Positions 9,285 through 18,588 of a stretch of 64,000 nucleotides of DNA are shown in pieces (position 1 is the first letter of the stretch; each line of letters opens with the position of its first letter). The stretch is from MFD01275-c22 sp963705885 (GTDB lineage Bacteria; Actinomycetota; Actinomycetes; JACCUZ01): contig OY970120.1 of NCBI GenBank assembly GCA_963705885.1, positions 2,790,001 through 2,854,000 of the forward strand. Direction: 5' to 3'. Under the pieces are notes generated by a model that saw only the letters and a program-made list of their open reading frames with translations, was not told where the DNA came from and made no database searches. The position numbers and the translations under genes were made by a program.

Positions 9285-11279
9285 ATGTCCCGCCGCTCCG
9301 CTCTCCTCGCGGGCACCGTCGTGGCCGCTGTCGCCGGTCTCGGCGCCGCCCAGCTCCTGCCCGGGGCGGCGCCGAGCGCGCAGGCCGCCGGCCTCGTCGG
9401 CTACGACGGGTGCGACGAGCTGCTCGCGCACTACCGCACCGAGCTGACGCGCTCGGCCACGGCGTGGGGCTTCGGTGTCGGGGGCGGCTTCGGCCTCGCC
9501 GACGACGTCGCGGGCGCGCCGATGGCCGCGAGCGGGGCGGCGCGGGAGTCCGCCGCCGGACCCGACGCGGTCGGCAGCGGGCCGACCGGCACCAACGTGC
9601 AGGAGCAGGGCGTCGACGAGCCCGACCTGGTCAAGCTGCAGGACGGGCGGCTCGTCGTGCTCACCGGCAACCACGTGCGCGTCCTGAGCGCCGGGGCGGA
9701 GCCACGACTGCTCGGCTCGCTGCGCGTCGGCGGGGACGACACCTACGGCGGCGAGCTGCTGCTCGACGGGGACCGTGCCCTGGCGATCGTCCCCGGCCAC
9801 CGCAGCGCCCTCCGCCGCGGCGACACCCTGTCCGACGACGTGGCCCGGTCGATGATCTACCACCCCGGCACACCGACCACCCGCGTGGCGCTGCTCGACC
9901 TCTCCGGTGACCAGCCGCGCCTGGTCGAGGAGGCCACCTACGACGCGCAGTACGTCAGCGCGCGGCTCGTCGACGGCACGGTCCGGCTCGTCACGGCGAC
10001 CCGGCCGCAGCCCCTGCCGTACGCCATGCAGGACGGGACGTCCTGGGACGAGGACGAGGCGCTGCGCACCAACCGGGCGCGCGCGTCGGAGGTGACCCTG
10101 GCCGACGTCCTGCCGCAGGTCGTGCGCACGTCGGCGGACGGTGCCGTCCTGGAGCGCGGGCACGCCGTGGCCTGCGACCGGACGTTCCACGCCCGCACCC
10201 CGGCCGGCGTGAGCACGCTGCTCGTGACGACTCTTCGCCCCGGCGACGGCCTCGAGCCGACCGACCGCACGGCCGTCACGACCGACGGGGACCTCGTCTA
10301 CGCCTCGACCGACCGGCTCTACGTCGCCACCAGCCGGTGGGGCACGGTCGGCCCCGCCGTGCCGTTCGAGGGCGGGGTCGCACCCAGCGGGCGCCGCGAC
10401 CGGGTCGACGAGGTCTCGACCGAGCTGCACGCGTTCGACACCTCGTCGGCGACCGCGACCCGCTACGTCGGCACCGGGCGTGTCGAGGGCTACGTCATGG
10501 GCCGCTGGGCGCTCTCGCGGCACGACGGGGCCCTGCGCGTGGCCACCACGCGTCAGCCGCCGTGGGCCGGCGACCAGCAGGGCGAGAGCTCGTCGATGGT
10601 GGTCAAGCTCGTCGAGAGGGACGGGCGGCTCGTGGAGACCGGCCGCGTCGAGGGCCTGGGCCGCACCGAGCAGATCAAGGCGGTGCGCTACTTCGGCGAC
10701 GTCGCTGCCGTCGTCACCTTCCGGCAGACCGACCCGCTCTACCTCCTGGACCTCTCGGGCACCCCGAAGGTCATGGGCGAGCTGAAGATCCCCGGCTTCT
10801 CGACCTACCTGCACCCGATCGGGGACGGCCTGCTGCTCGGCCTGGGCCAGGACGCCGACAGCGACGGCAGCGTCACCGGCGCCCAGGTGTCGGTGTTCGA
10901 CATCTCCGACCTGTCCCGGCCGACCCAGGTCGACCGCGTCCACCTCGGGCCCGGCTGGACCCCGGCGCTGGACGACTCGCGCGCGTTCACCTACGACCCG
11001 GGCAGCCGGCTCGCGGCGTTCGCGTTCACCGACTACGGCCCGGCGACCGTGTCCGGGCAGCGCACGCAGGCACTCGGCATCTCGGTCGACGAGTCGGGAC
11101 AGGTCCGTGTCGCCGGCTCGCTCGGCCTCGGGCAGGAGACCTGGACCGCCCGCGTGCTGCTCGACGACGGCCTGGTCTACGCGGTGTCCGACGCCGGTGT
11201 GGTCGCGGGCGAGACCGGCCGCTGGGCGCGGACCGGGTCACTCGACTTCCCGGGTGCCCGGACCCCCTGGGGCGAGTGA
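9285..11279 (+). CDS. secreted beta-propeller domain protein
   Basis: The 664-residue product begins with a signal peptide (SRR, then a hydrophobic stretch to about residue 35 ending AQAA) and is probably exported. The body matches the beta-propeller family whose hallmark is TNVQ, then GVDEPDLVK, here at about residues 103-118. Repeated blade-like strands such as YLLDLSGTPKVMGELKIPG follow. Members are secreted or surface proteins found widely in actinobacteria and archaea, with no settled function. The ATG follows a CTGGAGG ribosome site at 9274-9280. It converges on a YjbR gene only 9 bp away. Confidence 0.85.
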   Translation: MSRRSALLAGTVVAAVAGLGAAQLLPGAAPSAQAAGLVGYDGCDELLAHYRTELTRSATAWGFGVGGGFGLADDVAGAPMAASGAARESAAGPDAVGSGPTGTNVQEQGVDEPDLVKLQDGRLVVLTGNHVRVLSAGAEPRLLGSLRVGGDDTYGGELLLDGDRALAIVPGHRSALRRGDTLSDDVARSMIYHPGTPTTRVALLDLSGDQPRLVEEATYDAQYVSARLVDGTVRLVTATRPQPLPYAMQDGTSWDEDEALRTNRARASEVTLADVLPQVVRTSADGAVLERGHAVACDRTFHARTPAGVSTLLVTTLRPGDGLEPTDRTAVTTDGDLVYASTDRLYVATSRWGTVGPAVPFEGGVAPSGRRDRVDEVSTELHAFDTSSATATRYVGTGRVEGYVMGRWALSRHDGALRVATTRQPPWAGDQQGESSSMVVKLVERDGRLVETGRVEGLGRTEQIKAVRYFGDVAAVVTFRQTDPLYLLDLSGTPKVMGELKIPGFSTYLHPIGDGLLLGLGQDADSDGSVTGAQVSVFDISDLSRPTQVDRVHLGPGWTPALDDSRAFTYDPGSRLAAFAFTDYGPATVSGQRTQALGISVDESGQVRVAGSLGLGQETWTARVLLDDGLVYAVSDAGVVAGETGRWARTGSLDFPGARTPWGE

Positions 11280-11288
11280 CCCGCGCGC

Positions 11289-11639
11289 TCACGGCTGCGG
11301 AGGCCGGTCCTTCCTGGGCAGCTTGCTGAGGACCGCGTCGTAGGACGCGTCGACGGCCTCGAGCAGCTCGTCGTCGGGGATCGACCCGCCGCTGACCCGC
11401 AGCGTGTTCCACCCGGACCGCCCGATGTAGGCCATGACGTGCGCGTCCTCCGGGTAGCGCGCCAGCCACTCGTCGGCCTCGTCGCGGCTGCGCCCGCACT
11501 TCACCCCGACCGAGGCACCGTCCCCGAGGAACGCGAAGATCTTCGGCCCGACCTTCGCGACGACGTCGCCCTCCCAGGGCTCGTCCTGCCACGCGCCGGG
11601 CTTCGCGAGGCAGTAGGCGAGCACGTCCGATGGTGTCAT
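11289..11639 (-). CDS. MmcQ/YjbR family protein
   Basis: A 116-residue protein of the MmcQ/YjbR family, which has a CyaY-like fold and is often annotated as DNA-binding without firm evidence. Family features visible are the start DVLAYCLAKPGAWQDEPW, the VGPKIFAFLG strand, and WNTLRVSGGSIPDDELLEAV near the C terminus. It lies 6 bp downstream of hyuB on the same strand and may share its transcript, but nothing suggests a shared function. Confidence 0.85.
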   Translation of the reverse strand: MTPSDVLAYCLAKPGAWQDEPWEGDVVAKVGPKIFAFLGDGASVGVKCGRSRDEADEWLARYPEDAHVMAYIGRSGWNTLRVSGGSIPDDELLEAVDASYDAVLSKLPRKDRPPQP

Positions 11640-11645
11640 CGACGG

Positions 11646-13508
11646 TCAGAGGACGTCGACGTCCGCGTGCGTACGTCCGTCCGCGAGCCGCACGTAGCCG
11701 GGGCCCCGGTCGAAGAAGGGCTCCTCGCCGGTGCGACGGGACCGCAGGTCGGTGCGCAGCCCGTCGGTCGCAGCGGCGTCGAGGACGGGCTCGGCACCGT
11801 CGTAGGTCATCGCGACGCCGTAGTCGCGGCGCGCGCACTCGACGCTCACCTTGCCCCACCGCACGTCGCGCACGACGTCCTCGACCGCGCGGTCGAGGGG
11901 GTCGCCCCACCCGCCGCCGCCCGTGGTGCGGATCCTGATGACCTGCCCGGCGCGCACCGGCTCGGCGTCGGCGAGCGCGTCGACCTCGCGCTGGTCGGGC
12001 CCGCCGAGGTCGACGGTCACCTGGAACGGGTGGCCCGCCTTCCCGCCCTTCACGCCCCAGCAGGCGAGGATCGACCGGTCGGCGATCGACATGAAGTGAG
12101 CGTCGTTCAGCATGCGGATGTGCTTCTCGTAGCCCAGACCGCCGCGGAACTGGCCCGCTCCCCCGGAGTCGACCGCCAGACCGAGCCGCTCGACGAGGAA
12201 CGGGAACCGCGACTCGGTGAACTCGGTCGGCAGGTTCCGCGAGTCGGGCACGACGTGGATGGTGTCCTCCCCGTCGGCGTAGTAGCGCCCGCCCGAGCCG
12301 CCGCCGAGCACCTCGCGCATGAGGTAGGGCTCGCCGTCGCGGTCGGTGCCGTAGACGCCGGTGTAGCGGATGGTCTCCTGGTCGGCCGGCATCCGGCCGT
12401 CGACGGCCTTGGCGATGACGCCGGCCAGCACCCCGAGCAGCCGCAGGATCACGAACGTGCGGGCGTTGGTCGGCGCCGGGAAGACCGGCGTGAGCAGGGT
12501 GCCCGGGGGCGGGAAGCGCATCTCGATGAGCGGCACGACGCCCTCGTTCACGTCGAGCTCGGCCATCCGCTCGGGGGTGTCGGCGAGGTTGCGCAGGATC
12601 GGCGCCAGCCACTTCTTGAGGAAGTTGCCCCCGGCGTAGTCGCCGCAGTGGTTGATCGGGCCCTTGGCCTGCGGCGAGGTGCCGGTGAAGTCCAGCACCA
12701 GCGGCGCCTCGCGCGAGGAGTCCATGGTCAGGGTGATGCGCTGGGTGTGCAGCCGCGGCTCGTCGACCCCGTCGTGCTCGGCGTAGTCCTCCCACACGTA
12801 GGTGCCGTCGGGGATCTTGGAGAGGATCTCGCGCCGGTAGGTGTCGGTCGTCTTGTCGATGAGCGCGTCGAAGCACGCTTCGACCGTCTCGCGGCCGTAG
12901 CGCGCGAACAGCTCGGACAGTCGCCGCGAGCCCATGAGGCAGGCCGAGCACTCGGCGTCGAGGTCGGCGGCCAGCGAGTCGGGCATCCGCGAGTTGCGGG
13001 TCATGATGCGCAGCGCGGCCTCGTTGCGCACGCCCTGGTCCCACAGCCGGATCGGCGGCACCATCAGGCCCTCCTCGAACACCGAGGTGGCCTGCGACGG
13101 CATCGAGCCCGGCACCGCTCCCCCGATGTCGTCGTGGTGGCCGAAGGCCTGCACGAAGGCGACGACATCGGCACCGCCCGCGGCGTCGTCCACGAAGACC
13201 GGCACCGTGACGCAGAGGTCGGGCAGGTGGCCGATGCCCCCCTCGGAGAGGTAGACGTCGTTGTGGAAGAACACGTCACCGGGGCGCATCGTCTCGAGCG
13301 GGAAGTCGCGGGCGACGGGGTGCACCAGCGCGGAGTACGAGCGGCCGGTGAGCTTGCGCAGCCTGCGGTCGTGGATGCCGGCCCGGAAGTCGTGCGCGTC
13401 ACGGATCATCGGCGAGCGGGCGGTGCGCCCGATGGCCGTCTCGACCTCCATCTCGATGGCCGCGAGCGAGCCCTCGACGATCTCGAGCAGGACGGGGTCG
13501 ACGCTCAT
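11646..13508 (-). CDS. hyuB: hydantoinase B/oxoprolinase family protein (HyuB)
   Basis: The 620-residue protein is the B-type subunit of ATP-dependent amidohydrolases (N-methylhydantoinase, 5-oxoprolinase, and acetone or acetophenone carboxylase relatives). Seen: the N-terminal DPVLLEIVEGSLAAIEMEVE, PGDVFFHNDVYLSEGGIGHLPD at about 94-115, and the C-terminal RIRTTGGGGWGDPLDRAVEDV. The ATG at 13508 follows GAGGAAGG and overlaps the hyuA stop (ATGA), so A and B are co-translated as expected for a heteromeric enzyme. The preceding gene encodes a carbon-nitrogen hydrolase. The exact substrate is unknown: a cyclic imide or lactam is expected. Confidence 0.92.
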   Translation of the reverse strand: MSVDPVLLEIVEGSLAAIEMEVETAIGRTARSPMIRDAHDFRAGIHDRRLRKLTGRSYSALVHPVARDFPLETMRPGDVFFHNDVYLSEGGIGHLPDLCVTVPVFVDDAAGGADVVAFVQAFGHHDDIGGAVPGSMPSQATSVFEEGLMVPPIRLWDQGVRNEAALRIMTRNSRMPDSLAADLDAECSACLMGSRRLSELFARYGRETVEACFDALIDKTTDTYRREILSKIPDGTYVWEDYAEHDGVDEPRLHTQRITLTMDSSREAPLVLDFTGTSPQAKGPINHCGDYAGGNFLKKWLAPILRNLADTPERMAELDVNEGVVPLIEMRFPPPGTLLTPVFPAPTNARTFVILRLLGVLAGVIAKAVDGRMPADQETIRYTGVYGTDRDGEPYLMREVLGGGSGGRYYADGEDTIHVVPDSRNLPTEFTESRFPFLVERLGLAVDSGGAGQFRGGLGYEKHIRMLNDAHFMSIADRSILACWGVKGGKAGHPFQVTVDLGGPDQREVDALADAEPVRAGQVIRIRTTGGGGWGDPLDRAVEDVVRDVRWGKVSVECARRDYGVAMTYDGAEPVLDAAATDGLRTDLRSRRTGEEPFFDRGPGYVRLADGRTHADVDVL

Positions 13509-15598
13509 GAGACCTTCCTCACGACGAGGTTGCCGTAGCGGTCGACCGTGGCCCGGAAGCCGGGGTGCACCGGCACGGTGGAGCCGAACTCCTCGACGAC
13601 CGCCGGTCCGTCGAGAACGTCGTCGGGACCGAGGTCCGGGCGCCAGTAGACCGGCGTGTCGACCCAGTCGTCGAAGAAGACCGGCCGGGTGCCGGTGCGG
13701 GCGCGCTGCTCGTCGCCCTCGCGGGCGTCGATCTCGCGCGACCTCGGCCGTTCGATCGGACCGACGCCCGAGACGCGCAGGTTGACCCACTCGACAGGCT
13801 GCCTCGGGTCGTCGCGGAACGCGTAGCCGTAGAGCTGCTCGTGGGCCTCGTGGAACACCTTGGCCACCTGCTCGGCGAACGACTCGTCGACCGGCCCGTC
13901 CGGCGCGGGCACCCGCACCTCGAAGGCCTGGCCCGCGTAGCGGAGGTCGGCCGTGCGCACGTAGCGGTGCTGGGCGCGGTCGAAGCCCTCCTTGTCCAGG
14001 CTGGCTGCTGCCTGCTCCTGCAGCTCGTCGTAGTTCCCCGCCAGCGTGGCGACGTCGAGGTCGGTGTGGCGGCTGACGGCGGTGCGGACGTAGTCGTTGC
14101 GGACGTCGACCGTGAGCAGGCCGAACGCCGACACGTTGCCCGGGTCGCGCGGCACGAGCACGCCGGCGAGGCCGAGCACGTCGACCAGCCGGCACAGCAG
14201 CAGCGACCCGGACCCCCCGAACGTCGCCATGGTGAAGTCGCGCACGTCCAGCCCGCGCTTGACGGTCACCTGGCGCAGCGCGTTGGCCTGGTTCCAGGCC
14301 GAGATCTCCAGGATGCCGGTGGCGCAGGCCTCCAGCGTCAGCCCCAGCCGCTCCGCGAGGGCCGCCAGCCCCGCGCGGGCCACCCCGACGTCGAGCGGGA
14401 TCTCGCCGCCCAGCAGGTGCGGCGGGATGCGGCCGAGCACGACGTGGGCGTCGGTGACCGTCGGCTCGGTGCCGCCGCGGCCGTAGCAGAGCGGCCCCGG
14501 GTCGGCACCGGCCGAGCGGGGCCCGACCTTGAGCGACCCCTCGGGCGACACCCAGGCGACCGATCCGCCGCCCGCGCCGACGGTGACGATGTCGATCATC
14601 GGGATCTTGCTCGGGTACTGGCCGATCGTGCCCTCGGTGGTCAGCGTGGCCTCGCCGTCGAGCACGACCGAGACGTCGGTCGACGTGCCGCCGCCGTCGC
14701 AGGTCAGGACCTTGTCGAAGCCCGCGTCACGGGCGACGAGCGCGGCACCCAGCGCGCCGGCGGCCGGGCCCGACAGCACGGTCGTGATGGGCTGGTGCAC
14801 GACCTCCTCGGCGGAGAGGACTCCACCGTTGGACTTCATGACGTACCACGGGACGCCCGGCGCGACGTCGTGCAGCCGCGACGTGATGTTGGCGACGTAA
14901 GCACCCATCTTCGGCTTGACCGCCGCGTCGACGAGCGTGGTCACGGCGCGTTCGTACTCGCGGTACTCGCGCAGCACGTCGCTGCTGATCGACACCACGG
15001 CGTCCGGGTGCTCGCGCCTTAGCACCTCGCGCATCCGCAGCTCGTGGGCCGGGTCGGCGTAGGAGTGCAGGAAGCAGACCCCGATCGTGTCGATGCCATG
15101 GTCGCGGAACCATCGCGCGACCGAGACGGCGCCGTCCTCGTCGAAGGGGCGCACCTCCTCGCCACGGAAGTCCAGGCGCCCCCCGACGGTGCGGACGCGG
15201 TCCACCGGGACGATGCGGGGCGGCTTGACCCAGAAGTAGGAGTTCCCGTAGCCGTCGGGCACGCTCTGCCGGGCGATCTCGAGCAGGAACTCGTAGCCCT
15301 CGGTGGTGATGAGCCCGAGGTCCCCGACCTTGCCCTCGAGGAGCTGGTTGGTGGCCACCGTCGTGCCGTGGCTCACCGAGACCAGGTCGTCGCCGCCGGC
15401 GCCCATCATCTCGAGCACCTTGTGCACCCCGTTGAGGAACCCGTCGGCGGGGTTGGCCGGGGTCGACGGCGTCTTGGTCGTCACGAGCCGACCGGTGCCG
15501 GCGTCGAGGGCCACGACGTCGGTGAAGGTGCCGCCGGTGTCGATGCCGATGCGCAGCCGTCGTCCGCCGGACCCCGGAGCGGAGGCCTCCGTCGTCAT
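13505..15598 (-). CDS. hyuA: hydantoinase A/oxoprolinase family protein (HyuA)
   Basis: The 697-residue A-type subunit has the actin/ASKHA-like nucleotide-binding start IGIDTGGTFTDVV at residues 17-29, followed by VSHGTTVATNQLLE. Later elements are LTCDGGGTSTDVSVV and FGGSGSLLLCRLVDVL. In this family the A subunit binds ATP and drives ring-amide hydrolysis with HyuB. The gene starts one base after the stop of the nitrilase-family gene and overlaps hyuB, so the three form one operon. N-methylhydantoin, hydantoin, 5-oxoproline or another cyclic amide are all possible substrates. Confidence 0.93.
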   Translation of the reverse strand: MTTEASAPGSGGRRLRIGIDTGGTFTDVVALDAGTGRLVTTKTPSTPANPADGFLNGVHKVLEMMGAGGDDLVSVSHGTTVATNQLLEGKVGDLGLITTEGYEFLLEIARQSVPDGYGNSYFWVKPPRIVPVDRVRTVGGRLDFRGEEVRPFDEDGAVSVARWFRDHGIDTIGVCFLHSYADPAHELRMREVLRREHPDAVVSISSDVLREYREYERAVTTLVDAAVKPKMGAYVANITSRLHDVAPGVPWYVMKSNGGVLSAEEVVHQPITTVLSGPAAGALGAALVARDAGFDKVLTCDGGGTSTDVSVVLDGEATLTTEGTIGQYPSKIPMIDIVTVGAGGGSVAWVSPEGSLKVGPRSAGADPGPLCYGRGGTEPTVTDAHVVLGRIPPHLLGGEIPLDVGVARAGLAALAERLGLTLEACATGILEISAWNQANALRQVTVKRGLDVRDFTMATFGGSGSLLLCRLVDVLGLAGVLVPRDPGNVSAFGLLTVDVRNDYVRTAVSRHTDLDVATLAGNYDELQEQAAASLDKEGFDRAQHRYVRTADLRYAGQAFEVRVPAPDGPVDESFAEQVAKVFHEAHEQLYGYAFRDDPRQPVEWVNLRVSGVGPIERPRSREIDAREGDEQRARTGTRPVFFDDWVDTPVYWRPDLGPDDVLDGPAVVEEFGSTVPVHPGFRATVDRYGNLVVRKVS

Positions 15599-15599
15599 C

Positions 15600-16523
15600 T
15601 CAGTCCACGACCTGCCCGTGCGGCTCGGCGTGCGGGAAGGACGTGGCCGCCGGCCGGAGGAGGTCGTCGGCGTAGCGGCGGATGAGGTCGAGGTTGCGGT
15701 CGGCGAGGTGGTCGAAGACCTGCGGCACGCTGGAGCCCGGGGTCAGCGAGGACATGGCGGTCGCCGGGTCGAGCCGGGCGGAGACCCAGCACTCGTGGCT
15801 CGCCGCCCGGGCGACCACCTCGGCCACCGGCGTGACGACCATCGAGTTGCCGAAGTAGAGGACACCCCCCGGGTCGATGCCGGTCGCGTTGGCGCCGACG
15901 AGGAACACGTGGTTGTCGTAGGCGCGCGCCCGGTTGGTGAGCTCCCAGATGTCGGCCGACCGGAGCAGCGCGGACGGCCGCACGATGACCTCGGCGCCAC
16001 GCACGGCGGTGATGCGCGACAGCTCGGGGTAGTCACCGTCGAAGCAGATGATCTGCCCGATGCGCCCCAGGTCGGTCTCCACGACGCTCACCTCGTCGCC
16101 GGGCGTCACCCAGCCGCCGCGGGCGCGCATCTCGGTCGAGAACGGGTGGGTCTTGCTGTAGACGCCCGACACCTCGCCGTCGCGGCCCATCAGCACCGAG
16201 GTGTTGAGCACGACACCGCGCTCGGCGCCGCGCGCGTAGGTGCCGGCGACGACGTGCACGCCGAGCCGCCGCGCGGTCTCCTGCAGAGGCTCGACGACCG
16301 GGCCCGGCACCTCGGAGACGAGGTCCCACAGCTCCTCCGGCCCGACCCCGGGCGTGAAGCCGGTGGTCACCGACTCCGGCAGCACCACGAGCTCGGCCCC
16401 CGTCGCCTCGACGCAGCGCGTGACCCAGTCGCTGGCCTTGGCCAGGTTGCCCTTGACCGACTCGGCGGTGAGCGGGCCGGGCAGCGGCGCGACCTGGACA
16501 GCGGCGACCGTGAACGCCTTCAT
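15600..16523 (-). CDS. carbon-nitrogen hydrolase (nitrilase superfamily)
   Basis: The 307-residue protein carries the complete nitrilase catalytic set: E50 in VVLPES, K124 in YSKTHPF and C160 in IICFDGDYPE. The superfamily contains nitrilases, amidases and N-carbamoyl-amino-acid (ureido) amidohydrolases. As first gene of an operon with hyuA and hyuB, a role in cleaving the ureido acid formed by HyuAB ring opening is a reasonable guess, not shown by sequence. The ATG at 16523 fits the family start (KAFTVAAVQVAPL). No signal peptide, so cytoplasmic. Confidence 0.9.
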   Translation of the reverse strand: MKAFTVAAVQVAPLPGPLTAESVKGNLAKASDWVTRCVEATGAELVVLPESVTTGFTPGVGPEELWDLVSEVPGPVVEPLQETARRLGVHVVAGTYARGAERGVVLNTSVLMGRDGEVSGVYSKTHPFSTEMRARGGWVTPGDEVSVVETDLGRIGQIICFDGDYPELSRITAVRGAEVIVRPSALLRSADIWELTNRARAYDNHVFLVGANATGIDPGGVLYFGNSMVVTPVAEVVARAASHECWVSARLDPATAMSSLTPGSSVPQVFDHLADRNLDLIRRYADDLLRPAATSFPHAEPHGQVVD

Positions 16524-16585
16524 GGGGACACCTCCGGGGACTGGCCACCCAGGCTAGCCCTGCGCCGTCGGCGGTTCGAGTGCGC

Positions 16586-17662
16586 TCAGGCCGCCAGGTG
16601 CCGGTCGAGGAAGCGCACGGTGCGCCGCATCGACAGCGGCCACTGCGGGCCGAAGGCGTGCTGCTCGCCGTCGTAGACACGCAGCCGGACGTCCTTGCCC
16701 TCCGCGCGCAGGGCGTCGTACGTCGCCCGGGTCCAGCGGATCGGGCAGGTGTCGTCAGCCGTGCCGTGGTGGATGAGCAGCGGCTCGGTCACCCGTCCGA
16801 AGTACGTCCGTGGGCTGGCCCGGGCCCAGAAGTCCGGGTCGTCCTCGGGTGCGCCGTAGCGATCGATGATCTGTGCGGCGAGCTCGGAGCGGTCGTCGCG
16901 GATCCACCGGTCGAAGTTCTGCGACGTGCGCGAGCTGACCGGGGCGAACACGACGGCGGCGTCCACCAGGCCGGGCTGGGCGACCAGGGTGTTGTAGGTG
17001 ACACCCCCGCCCATGGACCGGCCGACGAGCCCGACCCGCTCGCCGTCGAGGAACGGCAGGTCGGACCGCTTGACGGCCAGCACGGCGTTCACCACGTCCT
17101 CGGTGTAGCCCAGCCGCAGCCGCCGTTCCGCGGCCGGGTCGTCGTCGGAGCCGGCGTGGTTGCGGTAGTCGACGTGCAGGACCACGTAGCCGCGCCGGGC
17201 GAGGTAGTCCTGCTCGCGCATGAGCCCCTGCCCGGTCACGTAGATGTCGGGATCGATGTAGCCGTGCAGCAGGACGGCCACGGGGAACGGGCCGGCGCCG
17301 TCGGGGACGTTGATGATCCCCGAGATCCGCAGGTCCCCGCTGCGGTAGCTGACGGCACGCCGCACGTAGTCCGACGTGCGGGCGAGGACGCGGCCCAGCC
17401 GGAGCCCCCTGCCGTCGTACGTCCTGGCCATGAGGGCGGGCAGCGACACCGGCGAGGTGACCTCCGGCAGGGTCGGGCTCGCGGGCGGACCGCTCTCCTC
17501 CGGCGCCGGCGGGCTCGCCGTCGGGCCGGCCGGCGTGGTCGGCCCGGCCGGGGTCGCGGGCGCCGCCGCCCCCTCGTCCCCCCCTGCCCCCGTGCACGCG
17601 GACACGGCGAGCACGACGATCAGCACCGCCGCGGTCCGGGCACGCAGCGCGTTGCGTCTCAC
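16586..17662 (-). CDS. alpha/beta-hydrolase lipoprotein (dipeptidyl-peptidase/S9-like)
   Basis: A 358-residue exported hydrolase. A signal peptide ends in the lipobox VSAC with C23, so it should be lipid-anchored outside the cell. A Pro/Thr/Ala-rich linker follows (about 24-70), then an alpha/beta-hydrolase domain. Visible catalytic elements are the oxyanion loop LLHGYID, the nucleophile elbow GRSMGG (S216), an acid in GTADDT (D303 or D304) and the histidine in GEQHAFG (H335). The GTG at 17662 gives the complete signal peptide and lies 34 bp from the divergent trmB start, so the two promoters must overlap. Substrate unknown; esters or peptides are both possible. Confidence 0.85.
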   Translation of the reverse strand: MRRNALRARTAAVLIVVLAVSACTGAGGDEGAAAPATPAGPTTPAGPTASPPAPEESGPPASPTLPEVTSPVSLPALMARTYDGRGLRLGRVLARTSDYVRRAVSYRSGDLRISGIINVPDGAGPFPVAVLLHGYIDPDIYVTGQGLMREQDYLARRGYVVLHVDYRNHAGSDDDPAAERRLRLGYTEDVVNAVLAVKRSDLPFLDGERVGLVGRSMGGGVTYNTLVAQPGLVDAAVVFAPVSSRTSQNFDRWIRDDRSELAAQIIDRYGAPEDDPDFWARASPRTYFGRVTEPLLIHHGTADDTCPIRWTRATYDALRAEGKDVRLRVYDGEQHAFGPQWPLSMRRTVRFLDRHLAA

Positions 17663-17696
17663 CGACCCATCGTGCAACACCTGGGACGATGATGCC

Positions 17697-18368
17697 GTGA
17701 CGACGACCCCCGCTCCCCCGGTGCCGACGTTCAAGCGGCGCGCCGGCCGCGTGACGTCAACGCAGGGGGACGCCCTCGACCGCCTGTGGCCCCGGCTGGG
17801 GCTTCCGGTCGGCGAGCGGCCGCTGGACATCGCCACCGTGTTCGGCCGCACGGCGCCGCTCGTGCTCGAGATCGGGTTCGGCATGGGCGAGGCGACCGCG
17901 GCCCTGGCCGCCGCCGAGCCGCACCGTGACGTGCTGGCCGTCGACGTGCACACGCCCGGTCACGGCAACCTGCTCAAGCTCGTCGAGGCGCAGGCGCTGA
18001 CCAACGTCCGCGCCATGTCGGGCGACGCCCGGGTCGTGCTCGCGCGGATGCTGCCCAGCGCGTCGCTCAGCGCCGTCCGCGTCTTCTTCCCCGACCCGTG
18101 GCCCAAGGCACGGCACGCCAAGCGCCGGCTGGTGACGGGCGAGTTCCTCGACCTGGTGGCCGACCGCCTGGTCGACGGCGGCGTGCTGCACGTCGCGACC
18201 GACGTGGCGGCCTACGCCGATCGCGTGCACGACGTCCTCGACCGGCACCCCGACCTGCGGCTCACCGCCGACGTGCCGTGGCGGCCGCCCACGAAGTTCG
18301 AGCAGCGCGGCGTCCGGGCCGGCCGACCGCCGCGGGACATCGCCGCTCTGCGTGTCCCCCGCGGCTGA
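17697..18368 (+). CDS. trmB: tRNA (guanosine(46)-N7)-methyltransferase
   Basis: TrmB methylates N7 of G46 in the tRNA variable loop with S-adenosylmethionine. The 223-residue protein has the SAM-binding LEIGFGMGE at 57-65, the acidic strand end LAVDVH, and the family hallmark FFPDPWPKARHAKRR at 130-144. The GTG at 17697 is chosen because the upstream open frame lies inside the divergent lipoprotein gene. The N-terminal 20 residues are basic and unstructured, as often in actinobacterial TrmB. Confidence 0.93.
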   Translation: MTTTPAPPVPTFKRRAGRVTSTQGDALDRLWPRLGLPVGERPLDIATVFGRTAPLVLEIGFGMGEATAALAAAEPHRDVLAVDVHTPGHGNLLKLVEAQALTNVRAMSGDARVVLARMLPSASLSAVRVFFPDPWPKARHAKRRLVTGEFLDLVADRLVDGGVLHVATDVAAYADRVHDVLDRHPDLRLTADVPWRPPTKFEQRGVRAGRPPRDIAALRVPRG

Positions 18369-18370
18369 CC

Positions 18371-18505
18371 TCAGCGCTTCTTGGCCGGCGGGACGATCTC
18401 GGTCTTGTTCTTGGAGTCGGCCTTCGCGTGCTTCTCGGCGCGCTTCTCCTTCAGAGACTTGCCGGCCTTCTTGGACATCTGCTGTCGAGGCGACTTGTCG
18501 GCCAC
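18371..18505 (-). CDS. small lysine-rich protein, 44 residues
   Basis: Reading the minus strand from a GTG at 18505 gives a 44-residue, strongly basic protein beginning MADKSPRQQMSKKAGKSLKE, rich in Lys and Ala and ending PPAKKR. Small proteins with a SKKAGKSLKEKRAEK-like core recur in actinobacterial genomes as hypothetical proteins. An internal ATG (at the M of MSKK) is an alternative start. Its stop lies 2 bp from the trmB stop. Function unknown; the charge suggests nucleic-acid or ribosome contact. Confidence 0.72.
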   Translation of the reverse strand: MADKSPRQQMSKKAGKSLKEKRAEKHAKADSKNKTEIVPPAKKR

Positions 18506-18588
18506 GGGTACTCCCTGCTCGGAAGCCTGGTTGGCTTCGCACCCTGACACTAGGCCCTGCGGGACAGGACGGGCCGGGGTTCGGGCGC

